Of a DNA stretch of 64,000 nt, positions 8,357 to 17,472 are shown in pieces. Location of the stretch: contig JAQURG010000015.1 in the NCBI GenBank assembly GCA_028715725.1, forward strand, positions 1-64,000, read 5' to 3'. Position numbers and translations under genes: made by a program. Every line of letters starts with the position of its first letter. Position 1 is the stretch's first letter. The DNA comes from Methylococcales bacterium. GTDB taxonomy: Bacteria; Pseudomonadota; Gammaproteobacteria; Methylococcales; Methylomonadaceae. A model generated the notes under the pieces. The model worked only from the letters and a program-made list of their open reading frames with translations, made no database searches and was not told the origin of the DNA.

Positions 8357-11127
8357 ATATGCCAGTCCACGATTTCACTATCGGCAATCTGGTTCGCGCA
8401 CGAGGCCGTGAATGGGTCGTGCAACCCGATTCAAAGCAAGATTGGCTGCGCTTGCGGCCCTTGGGTGGAGCAGACAATGACATCATTGCGTTGATTCCCG
8501 AGCTGGAGTTCCAGCCAGTCGAACCAGCCACATTTCCTTGGCCTAACCCCGAAAAACCTGGCAATCATGCCGCTGCCTTGCTTTTGCGAGATGCACTGCG
8601 CCTAAAATTACGGGCTGGTGGCGGTCCATTCCGCTCCTTTGGTAACATCGCTGTAGAACCAAGAGCCTACCAACTGGTGCCCTTACTCATGGCATTGCGA
8701 CTCACGACGGTGCGGCTATTGATTGCCGATGACGTGGGTGTCGGTAAAACCATTGAAGCCGGCTTGATTGTTCGCGAATTGATGGATAGAGGCGAAATCA
8801 GCCGATTAGCCGTACTTTGTCCTCCACATTTGGTTGACCAATGGCAAGGCGAACTGGAGGAACGCTTCAACCTTCAGGCCGTTGTTTTAACCTCAGCCAG
8901 CGCCAGCCGCATCGAACGCGATTTGCCGCACAGGGTCAGCTTGTTTGATTATTATCCCTGTATCGTGGTGAGTCTCGACTACATCAAAAGCGAGCGTCAT
9001 CGTGAGCATTTTCTGGCGATTGCGCCTGAATGTGTGATTGTCGATGAAGCTCATACCTGCGCTAGCAGTGGCCAAGGTAAGCAGTTGCGTTTTGAATTGT
9101 TGCAACGCCTGGTGGCCAATGAAGAAAGGCACATGCTGTTGCTCACTGCTACCCCGCATTCCGGCGATGAAACCGCTTTTTATAACCTGCTGTCGCTTCT
9201 TAACCCCGAGTTTGCAAAGTTGCAAAACCGCACTTCCGCCAACGATCCGTTGCGGCAAGAATTGGCTCGCCATTTCGTTCAGCGCCGCCGCATAGACATT
9301 GACGAATGGCACGATACCCGCGGATTTCCTAAACGCATGACCACAGAATTAACTTACGAGCTCAGCGGTGCGTGGGGACATTTTTTTGATGACGTGCAAA
9401 GCTATTGCCGCGAACTCGCTGAATCAGTTGAACAAGCAGCCAACGGTAATGCCCGATTGATTTGGTATGCCACTTTGGCATTATTACGCTGTGTAGCCTC
9501 ATCGCCAGCGGCTGCCGTTAAAGCCTTGAATACCCGGCTTGAAGGCACATTGGATAATGAAACGTGTCTGTCCGATAACAGGCTATACGACGGTCAAGCG
9601 GATGACCTGGATACTAACGATCTGGAACCGCCTGCCCAATTGCAGGATGCAGCCCGGTTGCAGAATTTGATTGCTCAGGCAGAAAGCCTGAGCGGCAAAG
9701 CCGGTGATCCCAAACTGGCATTATTAATTTCCCACGTCAAAATTCTGCTAAAAGAAGGTTTCCAGACAGTCATCTTCTGCCGCTATATCGCTACCGCCCA
9801 TTATGTAGCCGAACACTTACGTGCCCAGTTTCCAGCCGTAACCGTGGAAGCCGTGACTGGCGAATACACACCGGCGGAACGTGAGCAACGCGTCCAATCG
9901 ATGGAAGACGCCAATCAGCGTTTGCTGGTTGCTACCGACTGTTTGTCGGAAGGCATCAACTTGCAGCATTTATTTACCGCAGTGGTGCATTATGATTTGG
10001 CATGGAATCCAACCCGTCATGAACAACGCGAAGGCCGGGTTGACCGCTTTGGACAACAAGCCCCTGAAGTGCGCTGCACCATGCTCTACGGTCAGGATAA
10101 CCCGGTGGATGGCTTTGTATTAAACGTCATTCTTAGAAAAGCCGACGTCATTCGCAAAGAGCTAGGGGTATTGGTACCCATGCCTGAGGATGAATCACGC
10201 ATTAATCAGGCACTTGTCAAAGCAGCCTTGATGAAGCACGGCGACATGAATAACGCGCCGATTCAAACCAGCCTGTTTAATTTCGATGCAGCGGAAGAGT
10301 ATTTAAAGCCTCTGCAAGCGCAATGGCACGACGCCATGGAAAAAGCCAAAGCCAATCGCACCGTGTTTGCCCAGCGCCGGATTAAACCGGAAGAAGTCAT
10401 GCCGGAATGGCAAAAACAGCAAATAGCGCTCGGGTCCGAGGCGGATGTTAAACGCTTTGTACAAACCGCCTGTGCTCGACTCAATGCGCCACTGGAACCG
10501 TTTAAAGGTAACCGTTTCAAATTATTGCCCCAGCATTTCCCGGAATCCTTAAAGCTCAGGTTAGCCGATGAAGGCATTGAAAAACCGTTGACGATCGATT
10601 TTTCACAATTACACCGCAGCCATCCAGTCGTTAGCTTGCTGGCCGAGCACTTGCTGGAAGAAGCCTTGCTCGGCGACAAGCCGCTGGCAGCTCGTTGCGC
10701 AACCACTGTCACCGGAACAGTCGACGTGGTGACCACCTTATATCTGCTCCGCCTGCGCCATCAACTTAGCTATGTTCGTCGTAGACAACCCTATCAACTG
10801 ATGGCCGAAGAAACCGTCACCTTGGCAGTTCAGGGTCGTGCCCAACCAGAATGGCTCAGCGAAGAAACTGCTGGCGCACTACTGGAATGCCAACCAAGCG
10901 GCAATCTACCGCTTGATGTGATGCAACGCGAAATCAAAACAGCATTGGAATTTATTCAGGCCCACCCGGAACGTGTCGAAGCGCTCGCGGGGCAGCGAGC
11001 GGAAGCCTTACTGGTTGATCATCGCCGGGTACGCGAAGCGGCTCGCGATGTCGGGCAATACAGCGTCACGCCCTGTTTGCCTTTAGATGTAATCGGAATT
11101 TACGTTTTGCTTCCCGACGCACTGTAA
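8353..11127 (+). CDS. SNF2-type helicase (DrmD-like)
   Basis: Complete 924-aa superfamily 2 ATPase of the SNF2/RapA-like kind. Walker A is DDVGVGKTIEAG near residues 126-136, the DEAH box is VIVDEAHTC near 229-237, and motif III is LLTATPHSG. The C-terminal RecA domain has ATDCLSEGINLQ and NPTRHEQREGRVDRFGQ (motifs V and VI). The start overlaps the preceding stop as ATGA, and the methyltransferase gene follows 10 bp later, so the three are one operon. An SNF2 helicase beside a large adenine methyltransferase and a DUF1998 helicase is the DISARM (DrmD/DrmMI) type of arrangement. It likely translocates on DNA to support recognition or exclusion of foreign DNA. All motifs are intact. Confidence 0.85.
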   Translation: MNMPVHDFTIGNLVRARGREWVVQPDSKQDWLRLRPLGGADNDIIALIPELEFQPVEPATFPWPNPEKPGNHAAALLLRDALRLKLRAGGGPFRSFGNIAVEPRAYQLVPLLMALRLTTVRLLIADDVGVGKTIEAGLIVRELMDRGEISRLAVLCPPHLVDQWQGELEERFNLQAVVLTSASASRIERDLPHRVSLFDYYPCIVVSLDYIKSERHREHFLAIAPECVIVDEAHTCASSGQGKQLRFELLQRLVANEERHMLLLTATPHSGDETAFYNLLSLLNPEFAKLQNRTSANDPLRQELARHFVQRRRIDIDEWHDTRGFPKRMTTELTYELSGAWGHFFDDVQSYCRELAESVEQAANGNARLIWYATLALLRCVASSPAAAVKALNTRLEGTLDNETCLSDNRLYDGQADDLDTNDLEPPAQLQDAARLQNLIAQAESLSGKAGDPKLALLISHVKILLKEGFQTVIFCRYIATAHYVAEHLRAQFPAVTVEAVTGEYTPAEREQRVQSMEDANQRLLVATDCLSEGINLQHLFTAVVHYDLAWNPTRHEQREGRVDRFGQQAPEVRCTMLYGQDNPVDGFVLNVILRKADVIRKELGVLVPMPEDESRINQALVKAALMKHGDMNNAPIQTSLFNFDAAEEYLKPLQAQWHDAMEKAKANRTVFAQRRIKPEEVMPEWQKQQIALGSEADVKRFVQTACARLNAPLEPFKGNRFKLLPQHFPESLKLRLADEGIEKPLTIDFSQLHRSHPVVSLLAEHLLEEALLGDKPLAARCATTVTGTVDVVTTLYLLRLRHQLSYVRRRQPYQLMAEETVTLAVQGRAQPEWLSEETAGALLECQPSGNLPLDVMQREIKTALEFIQAHPERVEALAGQRAEALLVDHRRVREAARDVGQYSVTPCLPLDVIGIYVLLPDAL

Positions 11128-11137
11128 AGGCCCGATC

Positions 11138-14100
11138 ATGAAACGCGTCAGAAGAAACCATGTTAACGCTCTCAATTTGCCAACCTTGCGTTTGGAAGGT
11201 GGCTTATTCCTGCCCGATCAACTGGAAAACGCGGCATTGGGTAAAGCCAGTTACCAAAAAGAAGCCGATTACCAAATCCCAACCGGACTCAAACTAAAAG
11301 ACGAATACAGCCGGGCTTTTCAAATCGCTTCTGCCCAATGGAGGCATTTTCCCCCCAATCTGGAACGGCAGGATATCGATGCAGTCGAAGTCACCATCAT
11401 GTTTGTCCAGGATTTGCTGCGCGATGCATTGGGTTATAGGGGTTTTGAACTTAGAAATAATATCAGCATCGGCGAACGTCAATACCCCATCACAGCATTA
11501 GCAGGGCAAACCATTCCGGTAGTCATTGCCCCACACTCTCTTGGGCTGGATGAAGCCAACCCACGCTTTGCTGTTATCGGCAGTGGCGCTCGTAAGAAAA
11601 GCCCGTTTCAACTGGCTCAGGAACTCCTCAATGCCAGTGATCAATATCTTTGGGCGCTGGTCAGCAATGGCAAACAAATCCGCCTGTTACGCAATGCCGC
11701 CACCCTGACTCGGCCCAGCTTTTTAGAGTTCGACCTTCAAGACATGTTAGGCGGCTTGCGCTTTGCCGAGTTTGAAATGGCCTGGCGACTACTGCATGCT
11801 AGCCGAACATTACTCCCCTCTCCCTCCGGGAGAGCCGGGGGTGATGGTGAGGTAACGAGTATCTGGGAAAACTGGCGTAGCGAAGGCCAGCGCGAAGGCA
11901 CCCGAGTCCGTGAGGGCTTGCGCCAAGGCGTCACCGATGCCTTATTAACACTGGGCACCGGATTTATTCAATATCCCGCCAATGAAACCTTACGCCGCGA
12001 CCTGCAAGAAGGCAACTTAAGCAAAGAAGCCTATTTTGAACAACTGCTGCGCCTGATTTACCGGCTGATATTTTTGTTTACCGTTGAAGATCGCGGGATA
12101 TTGCATAGCGACGATAGCGATAAACAAGCCCTGGCAGCCCGTAAAGCCTATGTCGAAGGCTATGCCATGGCCCGACTACGTGACCGTTGTTTGCGTCGCC
12201 GAGCCCGTGACGGTTTCGATGACCTGTGGAAAGGCTTGCGCATCGTGTTTCGTGGCCTTAGCAACGGCGAACCACGCTTGGCCTTACCGGCCTTGGGTGG
12301 ATTGTTTGCCGACACTCAATGTCCGGCGCTGGACACATCCACCCTCAGCAACGCCAATTTGCTGGCAGTGATGCAACAAATGCGCTGGTCCAACCTTAGT
12401 GGTCATCTCACTCCCGTCGATTACCGCAATATGGGACCTGAAGAACTGGGCTCGGTATATGAAAGCTTGCTTGAACTGGTGCCGGAAATCGACCTGCCTG
12501 CCCGTCAGTTCGGTTTTGTTGGTTTGACTTCATTGGGCAGCACCCAAGGCAATGCCCGCAAAACCAGCGGCAGCTATTACACAGCAGATAGTCTGGTGCA
12601 GGAACTCATTAAATCTGCCCTCGACCCCGTCATCGAAGACCGATTAGCGAACAATCCCGCTAATCCCATTGATGCTTTACTTAGCATCAAAGTCATCGAT
12701 CCCGCTTGCGGCAGCGGTCACTTTTTGCTTGCCGCTGCCCGGCGTTTGGGCGAACGGCTGGCGGCATTGCGGGCGCCGGATGGTACGGTTAAGCCGCAAG
12801 ACTACCGCCATGCCTTGCGTGAAGTCATCAGCAAATGTATTTTTGGCGTTGACCGTAACCCGATGGCTTTGGAATTGGCTCGTACCGCCTTATGGCTGGA
12901 AGGGTTTGAAGAAGGCGTGGCCTTGTCCTTTCTTGATCATCATTTGCAATGCGGCGATGCTTTAATCGGCCTGACCGATCTCAATCAACTGCAACACGGC
13001 ATACCTGATGCCGCCTTCAAACCTTTATCCGGCGATGACAAGACGGTATGCGGGGATATCGCCAAAGCCAATAAAGAGGGGCTTAAAGCCTTTGCCAAAC
13101 ATAAAACTAACCGCAATCTCGACATAGCACTCGACGATACCGATGGCCTTTCCAAGCTACAAGCATTGGAAGCCCTGCCTGATACCACTACCACCGAAAT
13201 TGCCGCCAAGGAATCCGCCTATCAAGCATTCATGGCGCATGAAAAACAAAGCAGGCTAGGCAATGCGGCTAACCTGCTGGTCGGTGCTTTTTTAATTGCA
13301 AAAAGCGATGCAGGTGCCCAACTTACCACCCCCACCAGTCCAAACCTCTATTTGGAGTTGTTCACCGGACAAGCAGCCGATGAATTGAACTTTGTGTATC
13401 AGCGTCAACGTCTAGCGATGGCACGGCAGGCCTGTGAAGAGGCTCGCGTGCTGCACTGGCCTTTGGCGTTTCCGCAAGTTTTTGCGCAAGGAGGTTTCGA
13501 TTGCGTATTGGGCAACCCGCCACGGGAGCGCATCAAGCTGCAAGAAGAAGAATTTTTTGCCACGCGTAACCGTTTTGTCGCTGAAGCCAAAAACAAGTCC
13601 GAACGCGGGCAACGTATTGACTGGCTGGCACAAGGCATGTTGGCCCGCAATCTGTATCCGGAACTTCAATATCCGCCCCAGGAATGCGAGGCCGAACAAC
13701 GAGTATATCAAGACTTTATCAGCGCCCGCCGTACCGCCGAAGCAGCCAGTGTTTTTGCCCATGTTAAAGGTAAGGATGGCGGGCGTTATCCGTTGACAGG
13801 TGTCGGTGACGTTAATACTTATGCATTATTTGCTGAAACTATCCTCCAGATTACCGCCAAAACAGGGAGAGCCGGGTTTATTGTGCCTACCGGCATTGCC
13901 ACCGACGATTCCACCAAGGCCTATTTTGGCCATATTGCTCAGAGTGGGCAACTAGCCAGTCTGTACGATTTTGAAAATCGGGAGAAAATTTTTGCGGCAG
14001 TCGATAGCCGTATGAAATTCAGTCTGCTGACGTTGGGGCAGGCCGAACAAGCTGAATTCGCTTTCTTTTTATCCAACACCCAACAACTCGCCGACTCGCG

Positions 14101-14245
14101 TCGCCGTTTTGCGTTAAGTGCCGATGACTTTAGTCGCATCAATCCCAACACGCTGACGTGTCCGGTGTTTCGCTCGCGCATGGATGCCGAACTGACCAAA
14201 AAGATTTACGCTAACATACCGATTTTGATTAAAGAGGATAATTAA
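11138..14245 (+). CDS. Eco57I-type N6-adenine DNA methyltransferase, N-terminal and catalytic part
   Basis: The 1035 residues cover an N-terminal helical region and then the SAM-binding catalytic core. YYTADSLVQELI precedes motif I, DPACGSGHFLL (Asp521). FGVDRNPMALELARTALWLE follows. Motif IV is GNPPRERIK (Asn793-Pro-Pro-Arg796). Active N6-adenine enzymes have an aromatic residue after NPP, and related large methylases that I recall read NPPW; here the codon is CGG, one transition from TGG. The ORF stops at 14245 after KIYANIPILIKED, where relatives continue into NPWG...SNDS. That continuation is encoded at 14902-15813, after an inserted toxin-antitoxin pair. The product would be host-DNA-marking and would need its partner half for target recognition. 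Confidence 0.85.
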   Translation: MKRVRRNHVNALNLPTLRLEGGLFLPDQLENAALGKASYQKEADYQIPTGLKLKDEYSRAFQIASAQWRHFPPNLERQDIDAVEVTIMFVQDLLRDALGYRGFELRNNISIGERQYPITALAGQTIPVVIAPHSLGLDEANPRFAVIGSGARKKSPFQLAQELLNASDQYLWALVSNGKQIRLLRNAATLTRPSFLEFDLQDMLGGLRFAEFEMAWRLLHASRTLLPSPSGRAGGDGEVTSIWENWRSEGQREGTRVREGLRQGVTDALLTLGTGFIQYPANETLRRDLQEGNLSKEAYFEQLLRLIYRLIFLFTVEDRGILHSDDSDKQALAARKAYVEGYAMARLRDRCLRRRARDGFDDLWKGLRIVFRGLSNGEPRLALPALGGLFADTQCPALDTSTLSNANLLAVMQQMRWSNLSGHLTPVDYRNMGPEELGSVYESLLELVPEIDLPARQFGFVGLTSLGSTQGNARKTSGSYYTADSLVQELIKSALDPVIEDRLANNPANPIDALLSIKVIDPACGSGHFLLAAARRLGERLAALRAPDGTVKPQDYRHALREVISKCIFGVDRNPMALELARTALWLEGFEEGVALSFLDHHLQCGDALIGLTDLNQLQHGIPDAAFKPLSGDDKTVCGDIAKANKEGLKAFAKHKTNRNLDIALDDTDGLSKLQALEALPDTTTTEIAAKESAYQAFMAHEKQSRLGNAANLLVGAFLIAKSDAGAQLTTPTSPNLYLELFTGQAADELNFVYQRQRLAMARQACEEARVLHWPLAFPQVFAQGGFDCVLGNPPRERIKLQEEEFFATRNRFVAEAKNKSERGQRIDWLAQGMLARNLYPELQYPPQECEAEQRVYQDFISARRTAEAASVFAHVKGKDGGRYPLTGVGDVNTYALFAETILQITAKTGRAGFIVPTGIATDDSTKAYFGHIAQSGQLASLYDFENREKIFAAVDSRMKFSLLTLGQAEQAEFAFFLSNTQQLADSRRRFALSADDFSRINPNTLTCPVFRSRMDAELTKKIYANIPILIKEDN

Positions 14246-14247
14246 CC

Positions 14248-14496
14248 ATGAACTTAGCCGAAATTATTTATCAACACAGCTTGGCACTACCGGATTCGGC
14301 AGCACGCGAGGTTTTGGACTTTATTGAATTTTTAGAACAGCGTTACGCTGCCAACCAGGAAAAATCACCCGATGATGAGCGTCTCTTGTCGCTCACGCCG
14401 GAACAGCGCGAAGCTTACGCCTACTTAAGCAAAATCAGGATTGATGGGGGCGGTAAGCCTATTACTGACCGGGAGGAAGCCAATGCCCGCCGTTGA
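14248..14496 (+). CDS. DUF2281-type antitoxin (VapB-like)
   Basis: An 82-aa protein opening MNLAEIIYQHSLALPDSAAR, then EVLDFIEFLEQRY, the DUF2281 signature seen in antitoxins paired with PIN toxins. The C-terminal half is charged and probably wraps the toxin. It starts 2 bp after the methyltransferase stop. AGAGG at 14231-14235, inside the end of that gene, can serve as its ribosome-binding site. It overlaps the toxin gene by 14 bp. The pair sits inside what was a single methyltransferase gene. Confidence 0.8.
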   Translation: MNLAEIIYQHSLALPDSAAREVLDFIEFLEQRYAANQEKSPDDERLLSLTPEQREAYAYLSKIRIDGGGKPITDREEANARR

Positions 14497-14905
14497 GCGC
14501 GTGTTCGTGGACAACAACATCGTGCTATACGCGCTGGACGCCGACCAACAAAAACATGAAACCGCCTGGAATCTTTTATTCACAAAACCTTATATATCCC
14601 TGCAAGTCATCAACGAATGCAGCAACGTACTCAACCGCAAACGCCAATGGCCCACGGAGGATGTCGCTCAAACTATGGAGCGGGTTTTCCAGTTTGTCAC
14701 GGTTGAACCGACTGACATTGCCACCGTCCGTTCTGCCTGGAAATTTCAGGCTCGTTATCGCTTTTCTTATTTTGACAGCCTCATTATTGCCGCAGCACTG
14801 GCCGCAGATTGCTCCACGCTGTACAGTGAAGATATGCAACACGGCCAGGTTATCGCCGGTCGTTTGACCATTAACAACCCGTTTTTGGCCGATAGCATTT
14901 TATGA
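14483..14905 (+). CDS. vapC: PIN-domain toxin (VapC-like RNase)
   Basis: A 140-aa PIN-domain protein. PIN toxins are metal-dependent RNases, usually cutting tRNA or rRNA. Visible active-site elements are FVDNNIVLYAL (first Asp, with DNN where DTN/DSN is usual), the Glu of VINECSNVL, SYFDSLIIAAAL and LYSEDMQHGQ. The ATG at 14483 is chosen because GGGAGG (14471-14476) lies 6 bases before it; the longer in-frame extension has no such site. The stop codon overlaps the ATG of the methyltransferase C-terminal half (ATGA, 14902-14905), so toxin translation is coupled to it. Confidence 0.85.
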   Translation: MPAVERVFVDNNIVLYALDADQQKHETAWNLLFTKPYISLQVINECSNVLNRKRQWPTEDVAQTMERVFQFVTVEPTDIATVRSAWKFQARYRFSYFDSLIIAAALAADCSTLYSEDMQHGQVIAGRLTINNPFLADSIL

Positions 14906-15813
14906 CGGCTTCAACCAATAATCCCTGGGGCATTCGCTTCATGACAATGTTCCACATGTCCAACGATAGCTACTTGTTCCAAGGCAGCCCCTCGGCGGAT
15001 CGTTTACCGCTATATGAAGCGAAAATGATTCATCAGTTTGACCACCGTTGGGCGACGTATTGCGTCGAGGACGGCAAGGATAACTCTGGTGATGTGGCGT
15101 TGGCGGACAAACAGAATCCGGATTTTCGCGTGACGCCGCGTTACTGGGTGGATAAGGCGGAAGTCGAGCAGCGCTTGCGGGATAAGGGTTGGGAGCGTGG
15201 GTGGTTGCTGGGTTTTCGTGACATTTGTCGGGCAACTGATGAGCGTACTTTGATTGCAAGTGTGTTGCCATTAGCGGGGGTGGGCAATAAAGCACCATTA
15301 ATTTTTGTCGAGGAGAGTATTTCTGTATCACGAATTGCTGCATTCATCGGTAATTTGTCAGCTTTGTGCTTTGACTATACAGCAAGGCAGAAAATTGGCG
15401 GTACTACTCTGAATTTCTTTCTGTTTAAACAGCTTCCTGTTCTACCACCCGATTTCTACAGAGATTCCTATCTCGGTTTCATCACCCCCCGCGTCCTGGA
15501 ACTGACCTACACCGCCCATGACCTGCAACCCCGGGCGCAAGACCTGGGCTATAACGGTCCGCCGTTCACATTCGACCCCGACCGCCGCGCCCTACTCCGC
15601 GCCGAACTCGACGCCTGGCACGCCCGTGCCTATGGTTTAACACGCGACGAACTGCGCTACATCCTCGACCCCGCTGACGTGATGGGCGACGATTACCCTT
15701 CCGAAACCTTCCGTGTATTGAAAAACAACGAATTGAAGAAGTTTGGTGAATACCGTACTCGGCGACTGGTGCTGGAAGCGTGGGACAAACTGGAACGTGG
15801 TGAATTGAGCTAG
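14902..15813 (+). CDS. Eco57I-type adenine methyltransferase, C-terminal part
   Basis: The 303 residues continue the methyltransferase: NNPWGIRFMTMFHMSNDSYL, YWVDKAEVEQRL, then LSALCFDYTARQKIGGTTLN and FFLFKQLPVLPP, typical of the target-recognition and C-terminal regions of large Eco57I/DrmMI/PglX-like enzymes. It has no catalytic motif of its own. The ATG lies within the toxin stop codon (ATGA), so it is translated by coupling. It may assemble with the N-terminal half as a split enzyme, or be a non-functional remainder. Confidence 0.8.
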   Translation: MTASTNNPWGIRFMTMFHMSNDSYLFQGSPSADRLPLYEAKMIHQFDHRWATYCVEDGKDNSGDVALADKQNPDFRVTPRYWVDKAEVEQRLRDKGWERGWLLGFRDICRATDERTLIASVLPLAGVGNKAPLIFVEESISVSRIAAFIGNLSALCFDYTARQKIGGTTLNFFLFKQLPVLPPDFYRDSYLGFITPRVLELTYTAHDLQPRAQDLGYNGPPFTFDPDRRALLRAELDAWHARAYGLTRDELRYILDPADVMGDDYPSETFRVLKNNELKKFGEYRTRRLVLEAWDKLERGELS

Positions 15814-15932
15814 GAAAAACAAATGTTGATATAGCTGAAACTCAATAATTTCAAAATATGGCGCGACACTGGCACTATGCGAATGGCTCCTCTGACCTTG
15901 TTACTGGGGACCAACTCATCCGGCAAATCAAA

Positions 15933-16275
15933 CCTTATCCAGAGCCTGCTACTGATTCGTCAGACAATTAAGAGTAACGAGCCGAACCTCGATTTAAACC
16001 TGGGAAATCCCGATTCGCAAGATTCGGTGACCCTTGGTCAGTATAAGGACCTGCTTTGTCGCCATGGAGCAGATACCGAGATTGCCAAAAGCAATCAGGT
16101 GGGCATCGAGTTTCGCTGGAGTGAAACCGGAGCGGCGAAAGAATCAGCTATTTTCTCGGCTCGCTATCGCCAAGGCCCTGCTGGTAGTGCCGAATAGGAA
16201 TATCTACGCCTAGGTAAAGACGCTCATGGATTCACTGTCCATCGCCTAAAATCGGGTATTTATAGATTGCAACTT
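15933..16275 (+). repeat. 343-bp direct repeat, copy 1
   Basis: Matches 16356-16698 with only four differences by eye (for example GAG/GAT near the left end and GATTGC/GATTAC near the right end). The offset is 423 bp, a multiple of three. The 80-bp spacer still reads as part of the same protein family (GTERKPVGQSANYRPQRS). The shared in-frame TAG shows that the stop arose before the duplication. Confidence 0.9.
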
Positions 16276-16355
16276 GGTACCGAGCGCAAACCTGTTGGGC
16301 AAAGCGCCAACTATCGTCCTCAGCGCTCGTTTGCTTTTTCTCCTTCTGCTATAAG

Positions 16356-16698
16356 CCTTATCCAGAGCCTGCTACTGATTCGTCAGACAATTAAGAGTAA
16401 CGATCCGAACCTCGATTTAAATCTGGGAAATCCCGATTCGCAAGATTCGGTGACCCTTGGTCAGTATAAGGACCTGCTTTGTCGCCATGGAGCAGATACC
16501 GAGATTGCCAAAAGCAATCAGGTGGGCATCGAGTTTCGCTGGAGTGAAACCGGAGCGGCGAAAGAATCAGCTATTTTCTCGGCTCGCTATCGCCAAGGCC
16601 CTGCTGGTAGTGCCGAATAGGAATATCTACGCCTAGGTAAAGACGCTCAGGGATTCACTGTCCATCGCCTAAAATCGGGTATTTATAGATTACAACTT
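16356..16698 (+). repeat. 343-bp direct repeat, copy 2
   Basis: Second copy of the tandem duplication within the decayed ATPase gene. Its right end runs directly into TTCGAGGCTATC in a different frame from copy 1, so a deletion accompanied or followed the duplication. Confidence 0.9.
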
Positions 16699-17472
16699 CG
16701 AGGCTATCAAGGATATTGGCCCTGAATTACTAGATGAACTCAGCAGAATTATTTATCTCGGTCCGGTACGCCGTTTGGCGCAACGTGACTATATCTGGGC
16801 AGGGCAAATGCCTGCTCATATTGGCGATGACGGAGCCAAAGCCGTGGATGCCCTAATTGCTAGTGGCGTCGCCAAGCAATTGGCTGAAAAACGTCGAAAG
16901 CCTTTGCCACTGGAAACCGAATTGTTCAACCAGACCATCTATTGGCTGAACGAGATGAATCTGGCCGATGGTTTGTCCGTAATGGCACTGGGTGGTTCAG
17001 CTCGTTATGAATTATTGTTCGAGAATCGAGGTGAAGCTTCCAATATCAAGGATGTCGGTGTTGGTGTATCACAAGTATTACTGGTCATCGTGGCAGCGCT
17101 TTTCGCCCAGCCAGGACATATCGTGATTGTGGAAGAACCTGAGAGCCATCTTCATCCTCTTGCCCAATCCCAACTTGCCGAGCTATTTGCTAAGGTTAGC
17201 CGCGAGCGTAACGTTCAGTTCATCGTTGAAACTCATTCAGAACACCTGTTCCGCCGTATGCAAACTTTGATGGCACGGGGAGATGTTACCAATCAGAACT
17301 GTGCCATGTATTTTGTCGAGCGCGAAGGAAAGGATGCGATATTACGTGAACTTATCCCGACCGAATTCGGAGGAATCACTAACTGGCCGGAAAGTTTCTT
17401 TGGTGACGCCCTTGGCGAAACGCGTGAGCAATCTCGAATAATGTTTAATCGTCAGAAACTGGAGCGCGATAA

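Noticed and set aside
4882..15813. BREX or canonical Druantia assignment
   Set aside because: No BrxC, PglZ, BrxL, or DruA-DruD/DruH-like proteins are present; only the DUF1998 helicase and methylase resemble parts of those systems.
15823..16620. Possible amber (TAG) recoding, because all three in-frame stops of the ATPase gene are TAG
   Set aside because: The reading frame also changes after the second repeat, and neighbouring genes use ordinary stops including TAG, so simple decay explains it better.
15933..16698. CRISPR or other repeat array
   Set aside because: There are only two copies, 343 bp long and coding; no short regularly spaced repeats were found anywhere in the window.
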